Of a stretch of 64,000 bases of DNA, positions 34,908 through 44,099 are shown piece after piece. The stretch is from Lysobacterales bacterium. GTDB lineage: Bacteria; Pseudomonadota; Gammaproteobacteria; Xanthomonadales; Xanthomonadaceae. Position 1 is the stretch's first letter, and the number at the start of each line of letters is the position of its first letter. A program made the translations under genes and the position numbers. The notes below the pieces were generated by a model, which was not told where the DNA came from, made no database searches, and saw nothing but the letters and a program-made list of their open reading frames with translations. The stretch covers positions 19,210 to 83,209 of the forward strand of contig JAEKKX010000020.1 in the NCBI GenBank assembly GCA_019510125.1, in the 5' to 3' direction.

Positions 34908-35546
34908 ATGAATCCCAGACCCCGAAAACTCCAGGCCCTGCGCTGGCTGCCGCCCCGCTGGGTGCTGACCCGCGGCGACGCCGGCGGCCGCGTGCTGCAC
35001 CTGACCTTCGACGACGGTCCGGACCCGGAGCACACGCCGCGCATGCTCGACCTGCTGGCGGCGCACGGCGCGCGGGCGACCTTCTTCCTGATCGGCACGC
35101 GCGCGGAGCGCCACCCGGCGCTGGTCGAGCGCCTGGTCCGCGAAGGCCATGCGCTCGGCAACCATTCCTGGCACCACCGCCATTTCGACACCCTGCCGGT
35201 CGCGGAGCAGCGCGCCGAGATCGACCGCACCGACGCGCTGCTGCGCGGGCACGACGGCCTGCCGCGGCACGATTTCCGGCCGCCGCGCGGACGCCTGACC
35301 GGCGGCATGGTGCTCGACTGCATCCGCCGCGGCCAGCGCATCGCCTACTGGTCCTACGACAGCCTCGACTACAGCGAACGCGCGCCGGACGCGCTGATCG
35401 CCTCCGCCCGACGGCATCCGCCGCGGCCGGGCGAGATCGTCCTGCTCCACGACGACGGCGAGCGCTCGCTGCGGCTGCTGGAGACGATGCTGCCCGAATG
35501 GGTGGCCGCGGGCTTCGGCTTCGCGCCGCTGCGGCCGGTCGCATGA
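34908..35546 (+). CDS. Short NodB-type polysaccharide deacetylase
   Basis: A compact 212-residue CE4 domain: LHLTFDDGPDPEHTPRML (motif 1), GNHSWHHRHFDTL (motif 2 with two His), RPPRGRLTGGM (motif 3), YWSYDSLDYSE (motif 4) and IVLLHDDGERS (motif 5). All metal and catalytic residues are present. There is no signal peptide. It differs from the first deacetylase of the operon, which has extra N- and C-terminal parts, so the two may act on different acetyl groups or stages. Confidence 0.9.
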   Translation: MNPRPRKLQALRWLPPRWVLTRGDAGGRVLHLTFDDGPDPEHTPRMLDLLAAHGARATFFLIGTRAERHPALVERLVREGHALGNHSWHHRHFDTLPVAEQRAEIDRTDALLRGHDGLPRHDFRPPRGRLTGGMVLDCIRRGQRIAYWSYDSLDYSERAPDALIASARRHPPRPGEIVLLHDDGERSLRLLETMLPEWVAAGFGFAPLRPVA

Positions 35547-35613
35547 GCGATTTGCGTTACGCACGAACGGGAACGGGCGCGATGACCGGACGGGACACGA
35601 TGCGGAGGCCGAT

Positions 35614-36831
35614 GTGACGACGGTGGTGCTGATCGCGGCGGTCCTCGCCGCCGCCGGCGCGCTCGCGGGCGGACTGCTGCTGCGCGGCATGCGCCGGCGC
35701 AACATGCACCTGTGGCTGCGCGACTACCTGCGCCGGCGGCCGCCCGCGGCGGGCGACGGCCCGGTGCACGTGCTGTTCTGCTTCGTCGACCACTTCGAGC
35801 CGATGTGGAAGGGCGGCGACCTCGAGACCCAGCGCCGCCGGGTCGACCGCTGGTGCGCCGAATACCGGGCGATGGCGGCGAAGCACCGCGACGCCGACGG
35901 TCGCCCGCCGCAGCACGGGTTCTTCTACCCGGAAGAGGAATACGCCGAGGAACACCTCGACAAGCTCGCGGCCCTGTGCGCCGACGGCTTCGGCGAGATC
36001 GAGGTCCACCTGCACCACGACAACGACACCGAGCAGAACTTCCGCGCGTCGCTCGGCCGCTTCTGCAAGGTCCTGCACGAGCGCCACGGCGCGCTGCCGC
36101 GCGATCCGGAGACCGGGCAGTTGCGCTTCGGCTTCATCCACGGCAACTGGTGCCTGGACAATTCCCGCGCCGACGGCCGCTGGTGCGGCCTCGACAACGA
36201 ACTGATCCTGCTGCGCGAACTCGGCTGCTACGCCGACTTCACCCTGCCGTCCGCGCCCAGCGACACGCAGACGGCCACGGTCAACCGCATCTACTACGCG
36301 ACCGACGATCCGCAGGCGCCGAAGTCGCACGACACCGGCGTGCCGGTGAAGGTCGGCGGCGGCACCCAGGGCGACCTGATGATCGTGCAGGGCCCGCTGG
36401 GCCTGAACTGGCGCGAGCGCAAGAAGGGTCTGGCGCCGGCGATCGAGAACGCCGACATCCGCCGCAACTGCCCGCCGACCGAGGCGCGCGTCGATCTGTG
36501 GGTGAAGACCGGCATCCACGTCGAGGGCCGCCCGGACTGGGTGTTCGTGAAGATCCACACCCACGGCACCCAGGAGCACGACATCGACACGCTGCTCGGC
36601 GCGCCGGTGGACGCCATGCACACCTACCTCGAACGCGCCTACAACGACGGCAAGCGCCACGTGCTGCACTACGTGACCGCGCGCGAGGTCTACAACATCG
36701 TCAAGGCGGCCGAGGCCGGCGAGACCGGCGATCCGGGGCAGTATCGCGACTACCTGCTGCCGCCGCCGCGCGCCTCGTGGGCGGGCGGTCGCGCCGCGCG
36801 CGCACGCGCCGCGCGGGCGGCGTCGGCATGA
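35614..36831 (+). CDS. Membrane-anchored CE4-like protein of the polysaccharide operon
   Basis: The 405-residue protein has an N-terminal helix (about residues 4-25), then LFCFVDHFEPMWKGGD, EIEVHLHHDNDTEQNF, RFGFIHGNWCLDNSR and VFVKIHTHGTQEHD. The order of Asp and His clusters resembles a rearranged deacetylase barrel, but the standard FDDG motif is missing (CFVDHFEP stands in its place). It is probably a divergent carbohydrate-active enzyme held on the membrane. The C-terminus is Arg/Ala-rich. The start is GTG at 35614. Its stop overlaps the next start (ATGA). I do not know an assigned function. Confidence 0.72.
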   Translation: MTTVVLIAAVLAAAGALAGGLLLRGMRRRNMHLWLRDYLRRRPPAAGDGPVHVLFCFVDHFEPMWKGGDLETQRRRVDRWCAEYRAMAAKHRDADGRPPQHGFFYPEEEYAEEHLDKLAALCADGFGEIEVHLHHDNDTEQNFRASLGRFCKVLHERHGALPRDPETGQLRFGFIHGNWCLDNSRADGRWCGLDNELILLRELGCYADFTLPSAPSDTQTATVNRIYYATDDPQAPKSHDTGVPVKVGGGTQGDLMIVQGPLGLNWRERKKGLAPAIENADIRRNCPPTEARVDLWVKTGIHVEGRPDWVFVKIHTHGTQEHDIDTLLGAPVDAMHTYLERAYNDGKRHVLHYVTAREVYNIVKAAEAGETGDPGQYRDYLLPPPRASWAGGRAARARAARAASA

Positions 36832-37613
36832 CCCCGCCGGCGCGAGCGACCGTCGACGCCGGGCCGGTCAGGCCGAAGGTCAGCGTGGTGATGCCGGCCT
36901 GGAACGCCGCGGCGACGCTGTACGCCTCGATGGACTCGGTGCTGGCGCAGACCCACGCCGAGCTCGAACTGCTGGTGATCGACGACGCCTCCACCGACGC
37001 CACCCCGGAGATGGTGGCCGAGGCCGCCTCGCGCGATCCCCGCGTGGTGTCGATCCGCCAGCCGCGCAACGCCGGCGTCGCCGCCGCCCGCAACGCCGGG
37101 CTGGAGGCCGCGACCGGCACCCACGTCGCGTTCCTCGACAGCGACGACCGCTGGCGCCCGGAGAAGCTCGCGCTGCAGCTCGCGCACCTGCGCGCGACCG
37201 GCACCCCGATCGGCTACGCCGCGTACCGGCGCTTCGATGCCCGCGGCGAGACCCTGTCGGTGGTCTGCCCGCCCGAGGAAGTCCGCTACCGGGACATGCT
37301 CAAGAGCAACCGCATCGGCAACCTCACCGGGATCTACGACCGCGCGATCGGCGACGGCCGGTTCGAGAAGATCGGCCACGAGGACTACGTGTTCTGGCTG
37401 GCGATGGTGCGCAAGGCCGGCATCGCCCGCCGGGTGCCGACCCACGCGCCGCTGGCCGATTACCTCGTCCGGGACGGCTCGCTGTCCGCGGACAAGCGCA
37501 AGGCGGCGAAGTGGCAGTGGGCGATCTACCGCGACGTCGAGAAACTCGGGCGCGTGCGCGCGGCCTGGTACTTCGCCCACTACGCGGCGAACGCGGTGGC
37601 GAAGCGGCGCTAG
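36828..37613 (+). CDS. GT2-family glycosyltransferase
   Basis: The 261-residue GT-A enzyme begins VSVVMPAWNAAATLYASMDS and has LLVIDDASTDATPEMV and HVAFLDSDDRW, the D-x-D-type metal and nucleotide site. HEDYVFWLAMVRKAG holds the ED catalytic pair. It is the last gene of the rightward polysaccharide operon, coupled by ATGA to the CE4-like gene. It ends in TAG, and those four bases (CTAG) also hold the TAG stop of the convergent PdeM gene. Confidence 0.92.
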   Translation: MTPPARATVDAGPVRPKVSVVMPAWNAAATLYASMDSVLAQTHAELELLVIDDASTDATPEMVAEAASRDPRVVSIRQPRNAGVAAARNAGLEAATGTHVAFLDSDDRWRPEKLALQLAHLRATGTPIGYAAYRRFDARGETLSVVCPPEEVRYRDMLKSNRIGNLTGIYDRAIGDGRFEKIGHEDYVFWLAMVRKAGIARRVPTHAPLADYLVRDGSLSADKRKAAKWQWAIYRDVEKLGRVRAAWYFAHYAANAVAKRR

Positions 37614-38251
37614 TCGCCGCCGACCGCCACCAGCGCATCGCCCGCGCAGACCAGGAAACGGTCGTCCGCGCCCGCGTCGATCCGATGGCCGCCGGTGAAC
37701 GCGGAGAACGCCGGCAGCACGGTGATGCCGGGACGCAGCCAGAACGCCGGCAGCGCGCGCAGCCCGGGCAGGCGCAGCGCCGGGTGCAGGTGGCCGCAGA
37801 CGACATGGCGCGCCGGGTCCGGCTGCGGATCGTGACGGAACAGGAACGGCCCGTCGGCCTCGGCGTCGCCCAGCAGTTCGATGTCGAGGCCGGCGTCGCC
37901 GCGGCGCCGGTCGTGGTTGCCGCGCAGCGCCGCGATCCGCAGCGCCGGATGCGCCGAGCGCCAGGCGTCCCACGCTTCGCGCCAGCGCCGGTGGCCCGGG
38001 TCGCCGTGGAACAGGTCGCCGAGGATCCACAGCGCCTGCGCCTCGGTCGCCGCGACCAGCCGCGCCAGCCGCGCCAGGTCGCCGGCGGTGCCGCCGCTGG
38101 GCAGCGCGACGCCGGCGGCGCGGAACACGTCGCCCTTGCCCAGGTGCAGGTCGGCGATCAGCAGCCGCCGGCGCGCGGGCCAGAACAGCGCGCGATCGGC
38201 GTGCGCCACCATCGGCTCGCCCGCGATCGCCAGCGCCAGGGCGTCAGCCAT
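37610..38251 (-). CDS. pdeM: Ligase-associated DNA damage response phosphoesterase PdeM
   Basis: The 213-residue calcineurin-type phosphoesterase has LLIADLHLGKGDVFR (D-x-H), WILGDLFHGD (GD), ALRGNHDRR (GNHD) and VVCGHLHPALRL (GH-x-H), a full set of metal ligands. It is the fourth gene of the ligase-associated repair operon described as the TIGR04120-04123 set. It probably hydrolyses phosphodiesters on damaged DNA ends. It overlaps the helicase gene by eight bases and ends in TAG. Confidence 0.92.
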   Translation of the reverse strand: MADALALAIAGEPMVAHADRALFWPARRRLLIADLHLGKGDVFRAAGVALPSGGTAGDLARLARLVAATEAQALWILGDLFHGDPGHRRWREAWDAWRSAHPALRIAALRGNHDRRRGDAGLDIELLGDAEADGPFLFRHDPQPDPARHVVCGHLHPALRLPGLRALPAFWLRPGITVLPAFSAFTGGHRIDAGADDRFLVCAGDALVAVGGD

Positions 38252-40781
38252 GCCGGCGCTCCAGAGTGGCCGCGGCGCGCTGCACGCGCGTGGTCCAGTC
38301 CTCGGTGCTGAGCCGGCCGCGCAGGGTTTCCGCCCACAGCGGGAAGGACAGCGGGGTCAGCCCGGACGGACGCCGCAGGTCGATCGTGCGCGCCGCGCAG
38401 TCGCGCAGGACCGCGGCCAGCCGCTCCAGTTCGAGGTCGTCCGCGAGGGCCTCGCGCTCGGCCTGCCGCAGCAGCAGATGGCCGGGATCGTGCCGCTGGA
38501 GCACGTCGTGCAGCAGCCCGCTGGACGCCTGCAACTGGCGCAGCGATCGCGGTGCGCCGCCGGGCAGGGACGGCGGCAGCAGGCCGGCGACGCGGGCCAC
38601 TTCGCGGAAGCGCCGACGCGCGAGTTCCGCCAGATTGACGCTTTCGCGCACGTCCTCGCCGAGCCGCTCGACCGACAGCAGCGTCGTGAGCAGGGCGGCG
38701 TCCGGGGCCGTGGAGGTCGCCGACGACAGGACCAGTCCGTAGTCGTTCACCGCATACGCGAACGTGGCCGGCGCCCGGCGCGCCCAGCGCAGCGCCAGCA
38801 CCGCGGCCAGCGATTCGTGCAGGCCGCGCCCGGCGAACGGGTACAGGCACAGGTGCCGGTCGCCGCGCACCTCGATCCACTCGCCCAGCAGGGTGCCGGG
38901 CGCGGGCAGCGCCGACAGCCGCGCCTGCAGCGCCAGCAGCGGGCCCAGCGCGCGACGCTCCGGCGCATCGCCGCCGCGCACGCCCGCCAGCACCGCCTCG
39001 ACCTCGCGCCCCAGCGCGGTGGACAGGGGCATGCGCCCGCCCTGCCAGCGCGGCACCGCGCCGTCCCCGGCCCTGGCGACGCGCACGTAGGCGGTCATGT
39101 CGCGGATGCGGACCAGCTCCAGCGTGCGGCCGGCGAACTGGAAGCGGTCGTGCGGACGCAGGCGGCCGATGAAGGCCTCCTCCACCGATCCCAGGCCGCC
39201 GCCCTTGAGGAATTTCACCGCCATCGCCCCGTCGCTCGCGATGGTGCCGATCGACAGCCGGTGCCGGCGCGCGACGGCGCGATCGTGGACGCGATGGCGG
39301 CCGTCGGCATCGCGCTCCAGCCGGCGATACTCCGGGTAGTGCGCCAGTGCGCGGCCGCCCTGCACCAGGAAATCGAGCACGTCGCGCCACTGCGCCGGGG
39401 CCAGGTCGGCGAAGGCGTGGGTGGTGCGCACTTCGCGGTAGAGCGCCTCGGCCTCGAATCCGTCCGCCGGCGCGCCCTCGCTGCCGGGCGGCGGCGCCGC
39501 GCCCGGGCCGCCGCCGAGGGCGACGGTCAGCGCATGCTGGGCGAGCACGTCCAGCGACAGCCGCGGCGGCGTGCGCGCCTCGATGCGGCCGTCGGCCAGC
39601 GCCACGCGCGCGGCGGCGTATTCGGCCAGTTCCAGCGCATGCGTGGGCACGCACACGATCGCGCCGGCTTCGCCCGGGCGGTGGCGCGCGCGGCCCGCGC
39701 GCTGGAGCAGGCGCGAGACGCCCTTCGGGCTGCCGATCTGCAGCACCTGGTCCACCGCCGGGAAATCGACGCCCAGGTCGAGGCTGGAGGTCGCGACCAC
39801 GCAGCGGATCGTGCCGTCGCGCAGGCCGGCCTCCGCCGCGCGCCGCAGCGCCGGATCGAGCGAGCCGTGGTGGAGCGCGAGCGTCGAGGGATCGTCGGGC
39901 CAGACCGCTTCCAGCGCGCGGTGCCACAGTTCGGCCTGCGCGCGGGTGTTGGTGAACAGCAGCGAGGTGCGCGCGGCGCCGAGGGTCGCCACGACCCGCG
40001 CCAGTTGCGACAGGCCGAGGTGGCCGGCCCAGGGAAAACGCTCGCCTGCGCCGGGCAGCAGCGTGTCGATGCGCAGCCGACGCGGCGGCGCGCCGGAAAC
40101 GATCGCGGCCCCCGGCGCCCAGGGCAGCAGCGCGTCCCGGGCCTCGTCGAGGTTGCCGAGCGTCGCCGACAGGCCCCACACCCGCAGTCCGGGCGCGCAC
40201 GCGCGCAGCCGCGCCAGCCCGAGCTGCAGCAGCACGCCGCGCTTGTTGCCGAGCAGTTCGTGCCATTCGTCGACCACGACGGCGCGCAGCGCCGCCAGCC
40301 GCGCCGCGCTGTCCGGGTGCGACAGCAGCAGTGCCAGCGACTCGGGGGTGATGACCAGCGCATCGACGCGCCCCGCGCGCGCCCGGCGGCGTTCGCGTGC
40401 GCTGGCGTCGCCGGTGCGCAGGCCGACCGTCCAGCCGACATCGAGGCCTTCGACCGCTTCGCCCAGGGCGCGCACGGTGTCCGCCGCCAGCGCCCGCAGC
40501 GGCGTCACCCACAGCAGCGACGGGCCGTCCGCCGGCGCGCGCGGCGACGACAGCGCCTCGACCAGCGGACCGCCGAGCGCGGCGAGCGTCTTGCCGCTGC
40601 CGGTCGGGGTGTGGATCAGCCCGGATTCGCCGGCCAACTGCCGTCGCCAGGCCTCGCGCTGGAACGGCAGGGGCGACCACCCGCGGGTGGCGAACCACGC
40701 CCGCAGCGCGCGCATCGCGGCGGCGCGCGACAGCGGGGCGCGCGGCGGCGGCGGCGGCAGGGGCGGGCGCTTCCGGCTCAT
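38244..40781 (-). CDS. Ligase-associated Lhr-type DEXH helicase
   Basis: An 845-residue superfamily 2 helicase of the Lhr group: Q-motif region WSPLPFQREAWRRQLAG, Walker A in IHTPTGSGKTLAAL (about residues 55-68), WVTPLRALAADT (Ia), VVVDEWHELLGNKRG (II), VWGLSATLGNLDEA (III), CVVATSSLDLGVDFPAVD and LLQRAGRARHRPGEAG (VI). A long Lhr-type C-terminal region follows (about 420-845). In this operon it is thought to unwind or remodel nicked or damaged DNA for the nuclease and ligase. It overlaps the ligase gene by four bases and the PdeM gene by eight. Confidence 0.93.
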   Translation of the reverse strand: MSRKRPPLPPPPPRAPLSRAAAMRALRAWFATRGWSPLPFQREAWRRQLAGESGLIHTPTGSGKTLAALGGPLVEALSSPRAPADGPSLLWVTPLRALAADTVRALGEAVEGLDVGWTVGLRTGDASARERRRARAGRVDALVITPESLALLLSHPDSAARLAALRAVVVDEWHELLGNKRGVLLQLGLARLRACAPGLRVWGLSATLGNLDEARDALLPWAPGAAIVSGAPPRRLRIDTLLPGAGERFPWAGHLGLSQLARVVATLGAARTSLLFTNTRAQAELWHRALEAVWPDDPSTLALHHGSLDPALRRAAEAGLRDGTIRCVVATSSLDLGVDFPAVDQVLQIGSPKGVSRLLQRAGRARHRPGEAGAIVCVPTHALELAEYAAARVALADGRIEARTPPRLSLDVLAQHALTVALGGGPGAAPPPGSEGAPADGFEAEALYREVRTTHAFADLAPAQWRDVLDFLVQGGRALAHYPEYRRLERDADGRHRVHDRAVARRHRLSIGTIASDGAMAVKFLKGGGLGSVEEAFIGRLRPHDRFQFAGRTLELVRIRDMTAYVRVARAGDGAVPRWQGGRMPLSTALGREVEAVLAGVRGGDAPERRALGPLLALQARLSALPAPGTLLGEWIEVRGDRHLCLYPFAGRGLHESLAAVLALRWARRAPATFAYAVNDYGLVLSSATSTAPDAALLTTLLSVERLGEDVRESVNLAELARRRFREVARVAGLLPPSLPGGAPRSLRQLQASSGLLHDVLQRHDPGHLLLRQAEREALADDLELERLAAVLRDCAARTIDLRRPSGLTPLSFPLWAETLRGRLSTEDWTTRVQRAAATLERRHG

Positions 40782-42385
40782 CGCGCGAGGGCCTCGAGCG
40801 CGTCGAGGCGGTCGGCCTCCTCGGGCCGCTTGTCGGTGCGCCAGCGCAGGATCCGCGGGAAGCGCACGGCGACCCCGGACTTGTGCCGGTTCGAGCGGTT
40901 CACGCCCTCGAAGCCGAGTTCGAACACCTGCACCGCCTCGACCGAGCGCACCGGCCCGAAGCGTTCGATGGTGTGCGCGCGGATCCAGCGGTCGAGGCGC
41001 AGGATCTCGGCGTCGTCGAGGCCGGAATAGGCCTTCGCCACCGGCACCAGCGCGTCGCCGTCCCACACGCCGAAGGTGTAGTCGGTGTAGAGCGTGCTGC
41101 GCCGGCCGTGGCCGGCCTGCGCGTACAGCAGCACGGCGTCGACGGTCAGCGGGTCGATCTTCCATTTCCACCAGTCGCCGCGACGCCGGCCGACGCGATA
41201 GGGCGAATCGGCGCGCTTGAGCATCAGCCCCTCGACGCCGCGTTCGCGGGCGCCTTCGCGCATCCGCGCGGCGGCGTTCCAGTCGGCGGCGGCGAGCGCC
41301 GGCGACAGCGCGATCGCCGCGTGCGCGCCCGGGCTGTCGCGCCACAGCGCTTCGAGCAGCGCGCGGCGCTCGTCCAGCGGGCGTTCGCGCAGATCGACGC
41401 CTTCCAGCTCCAGCAGGTCGTAGGCCAGCATCCGCGCCGGGTGCTGGCCGATCGACCTGGGGCCGGGCCGGCGACGCTGGATCCGGGTCTGCAGGTCGGC
41501 GAACGGCGCCGGCGCGGTCTCGGCCGGCCGCCACACCAGCAGTTCGCCGTCGAGCACCGCGTCGCGCGCGAGGCCGGCCGCGGCCGCCTCGATCTCGGGG
41601 AAGCGACCGTCCAGCCGCTCCTCGCCGCGCGACCACAGCGCGATGTCCGCGTCGCGTCGGATCAACTGCAGGCGGATGCCGTCCCACTTCCATTCCAGCC
41701 GCCAGTCGGCCAGCGCGCCCAACGCCTCCGGCCCGCCCTCCAGCGGCGAGGCGAGGAAGAACGGATACGGTTGAGCGCGATCCCCGGGCAGCGCTTCGGG
41801 CGACAGCAGGTCGCGCAGGAACGCCGCGCCCGGCGTCCACGCGCCGAGCATGCGCTGCGCGATCAGCGCCACGTCGACGCCGGACAGTTCGGCGAGCGCC
41901 TGCTGGGCCAGGCGCTGGGACACGCCCACCCGCAGCGCGCCGGTCAGCAGCTTGTTGAACACCAGCCGGGCGTCGCGGTCGAGGCTGCGCCATCCGCGGA
42001 CCACGGCGGCGCGCCGGGTGTCGGCATCGCGCCCGGACACCGCGAGCAGCCGCGCTTCGATCCACACGTGCAGCGGCGCATCGTCGCGCGACGGCGGATC
42101 GTCCAGCAGCAGCGCCAGTGTTTCGGCGAGGTCGCCGACCTGGCTGTAGCACTCGTCGACCAGCCACGGCTCGACGCCGCTTTCCGCGGAGATCCAGGCG
42201 CGCAGTTCGGCGCTGGCGGCGATCTTTGCCTTCGCGCCGCCGATCTTGCCGCCGCACAGCAGCCACAGCGCCCAGGCCGCATCCTCCGGCGGGGCCGAAC
42301 GGAAATAGTCCAGCAGCGCCGCGCGTTTGTCAGAGGTCGCGGTGCTGCGGTCGAGGCGGCGGTAGAGGTCGGCGAAGCGACGCAT
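40778..42385 (-). CDS. ATP-dependent DNA ligase (repair operon)
   Basis: The 535-residue enzyme has an N-terminal DNA-binding domain, then the nucleotidyl-transferase core with motif I EWKWDGIRLQLIR (adenylated Lys about residue 236), VLDGELLVWR (III), MLAYDLLELEGVDLR (IIIa), EGLMLKRADSPY (IV) and WWKWKIDPLTVDAVLL (V). The OB-fold domain ends with RFPRILRWRTDK (VI). It seals nicks using ATP, unlike the NAD-dependent replicative ligase. It overlaps the exonuclease gene by one base and the helicase gene by four. Confidence 0.95.
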   Translation of the reverse strand: MRRFADLYRRLDRSTATSDKRAALLDYFRSAPPEDAAWALWLLCGGKIGGAKAKIAASAELRAWISAESGVEPWLVDECYSQVGDLAETLALLLDDPPSRDDAPLHVWIEARLLAVSGRDADTRRAAVVRGWRSLDRDARLVFNKLLTGALRVGVSQRLAQQALAELSGVDVALIAQRMLGAWTPGAAFLRDLLSPEALPGDRAQPYPFFLASPLEGGPEALGALADWRLEWKWDGIRLQLIRRDADIALWSRGEERLDGRFPEIEAAAAGLARDAVLDGELLVWRPAETAPAPFADLQTRIQRRRPGPRSIGQHPARMLAYDLLELEGVDLRERPLDERRALLEALWRDSPGAHAAIALSPALAAADWNAAARMREGARERGVEGLMLKRADSPYRVGRRRGDWWKWKIDPLTVDAVLLYAQAGHGRRSTLYTDYTFGVWDGDALVPVAKAYSGLDDAEILRLDRWIRAHTIERFGPVRSVEAVQVFELGFEGVNRSNRHKSGVAVRFPRILRWRTDKRPEEADRLDALEALAR

Positions 42386-43377
42386 CAGTCCTCGCCGCCG
42401 TAATCGGTGGAGAACGTCTCGGTGCGCAGGCCGCCCGCGTTGAGCGTGCGCACCAGCGCATCGGTGTTGCCGTGGGTGGCGATGACCCGCGATGCGCCGG
42501 TCTGCGCGACCGTGCGCAGCAGCGCGGGCCAGTCCGCGTGGTCGGACACCACGAACCCGCGATCGACGTTGCGCCGGCGGCGGTTGCCGCGCAGCAGCAT
42601 CCAGCCGGACGCGAACCCGGTCTGGGCGCGCCGGAAGCGCCGCATCCACGGGCTGCCGGCGGCCGAGGGCGGCGCGAGGACCAGTTGGCCGGCGAAATCC
42701 GCGCCGCGTTCGGCGCCGTCGATCGTGCGGGTCTCGAGCATCCGGACGCCGGCCGCGCGATAGACCCCGACGCCCGCGGCGATCGCGCCGTGCACGCGCA
42801 CCGGCGCGTCGGTGAACGCCGCGAGCTCGGCGAGGACGCGCTGCGCCTTGCCCAGCGCATAGCAGAACAGCACCGCCGCCACGCCCTCCGCCGCGCACTC
42901 GTCGCGCCAGGCGACGATGTCCCGCGCGACTTCGGCGGTGTCCGGCCAGCGGTAGATCGGCAGCCCGAAGGTCGCTTCGGTGACGAAGGTGTCGCAGGGG
43001 ACCACCTCGAACGGCGCGCAGGTGGGATCGGGCTGCCGCTTGTAGTCGCCCGACACCACCCACACGCCGTCGTCGGTCTCGATCCTGACCTGCGACGACC
43101 CGAGCACGTGCCCGGCCGGGTGCAACGACACCCGCGTCCGTCCCAGCCGGAACGGGACGCCGGCTTCGTGCGCCACGAAACGCTGCTCGCCCAGGCGCCA
43201 CTGCAGGATGGGCAGCCCTTCGACACTGGTGTGGTATTCGCCGCTGCCGGGACGCGCGTGGTCGCCGTGACCGTGGGTGACGACCGCGCGGGGCACGGGC
43301 CGCCAGGGATCGATGTGGAAATCGCCGGCCGGGCAATACAGCCCTTCCGGTCGCTGCACGACCCCGTCGACCGCCAT
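42385..43377 (-). CDS. Ligase-associated MBL-fold DNA exonuclease
   Basis: The 330-residue protein has the metallo-beta-lactamase motif THGHGDHARPG, a second His in LHPAGHVLGSSQVRI, an Asp in VVSGDYKRQPDP and VVSDHADWPALL near the end. This is the beta-CASP-type arrangement of nucleases such as SNM1/Artemis. It is the first gene of the repair operon, ATG at 43377, ahead of ligase, helicase and phosphoesterase. It probably trims damaged or blocked ends before ligation. Confidence 0.92.
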   Translation of the reverse strand: MAVDGVVQRPEGLYCPAGDFHIDPWRPVPRAVVTHGHGDHARPGSGEYHTSVEGLPILQWRLGEQRFVAHEAGVPFRLGRTRVSLHPAGHVLGSSQVRIETDDGVWVVSGDYKRQPDPTCAPFEVVPCDTFVTEATFGLPIYRWPDTAEVARDIVAWRDECAAEGVAAVLFCYALGKAQRVLAELAAFTDAPVRVHGAIAAGVGVYRAAGVRMLETRTIDGAERGADFAGQLVLAPPSAAGSPWMRRFRRAQTGFASGWMLLRGNRRRRNVDRGFVVSDHADWPALLRTVAQTGASRVIATHGNTDALVRTLNAGGLRTETFSTDYGGED

Positions 43378-43400
43378 CCGTGCCCCCGCGCGGCCGGGCC

Positions 43401-43907
43401 TCAGGCCCGGTTGGCCGAGGGCGCGATCACGACATTGTCGTTCATCACGCCGGGGTTGCCGGTGATCGCGGCGGCGGCCAGGTAGAGCATCTTGCCGACG
43501 AACGTCCCGGGGCCGTCCCACAGTTCGGCGCGCTCGATCTCCACCCGGACCAGCACCAGGTTGGGATCGTCCTTGCCCTGCGGGAAGAAGATCGACATCG
43601 CCGGCGACCACAGGGCGTCGATCTTCTCGCGATCGTGGACGAGGCGTGCGGGACCGGAGATCGACACGAAGCTGTTGGCGTGGTGGTCGGCATAGCTCAG
43701 CCCGATGTGCGGGCGCAGGCGGATTTCGGCGGCCTTCTCGCTGGTGGCGTCGGTCGCGAACCACAGCACGCCGTCCTCGTCGAAGTCGAGGGTCTGCAGC
43801 GGCCGGGCAATGACGCTGCCCTCGGCGGACACGGTGTTCATCATCGCGATCGGCAGCGACTTGAGCAGCGTGCGCAGCGGGGCGAGGTCGTTCGGTTGGT
43901 CGGACAT
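43401..43907 (-). CDS. Pyridoxamine-5'-phosphate-oxidase-fold general stress protein
   Basis: This 168-residue flavin-binding split-barrel protein (IARPLQTLDFDEDGVLWFATD, then SYADHHANSFVSISGPARLV) matches the general stress protein 26 group, which binds FMN/F420-type cofactors and is not a true PdxH. The ATG at 43907 has AAGGAG ten bases upstream. It lies 23 bases upstream of the repair operon on the same strand and may be co-transcribed with it. Its own upstream region is the REP-containing gap. Confidence 0.88.
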   Translation of the reverse strand: MSDQPNDLAPLRTLLKSLPIAMMNTVSAEGSVIARPLQTLDFDEDGVLWFATDATSEKAAEIRLRPHIGLSYADHHANSFVSISGPARLVHDREKIDALWSPAMSIFFPQGKDDPNLVLVRVEIERAELWDGPGTFVGKMLYLAAAAITGNPGVMNDNVVIAPSANRA

Positions 43908-44099
43908 GGCGCGTCTCCTTGGGCTGGGGAGGCCGATCCTACGCAGCGTCCCGGGGCTTCCAGCGAGGGCCGGCCCGCCAAGGCCGGGGACCCCGGGTTT
44001 CGTTCCGGATCCGCTCAGATTCTGCCCGGTTTCCGCGTCGGGGTCGTGCGCGACGCGCGTGCGCCGGCGGGGCGGTCGCGCATTCCGCAACGCCCGCCC

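Noticed and set aside
23121..37613. A full XrtA/PEP-CTERM locus
   Set aside because: No exosortase, PEP-CTERM protein or PrsK/PrsR regulator is present; only the initiator enzyme resembles that system.
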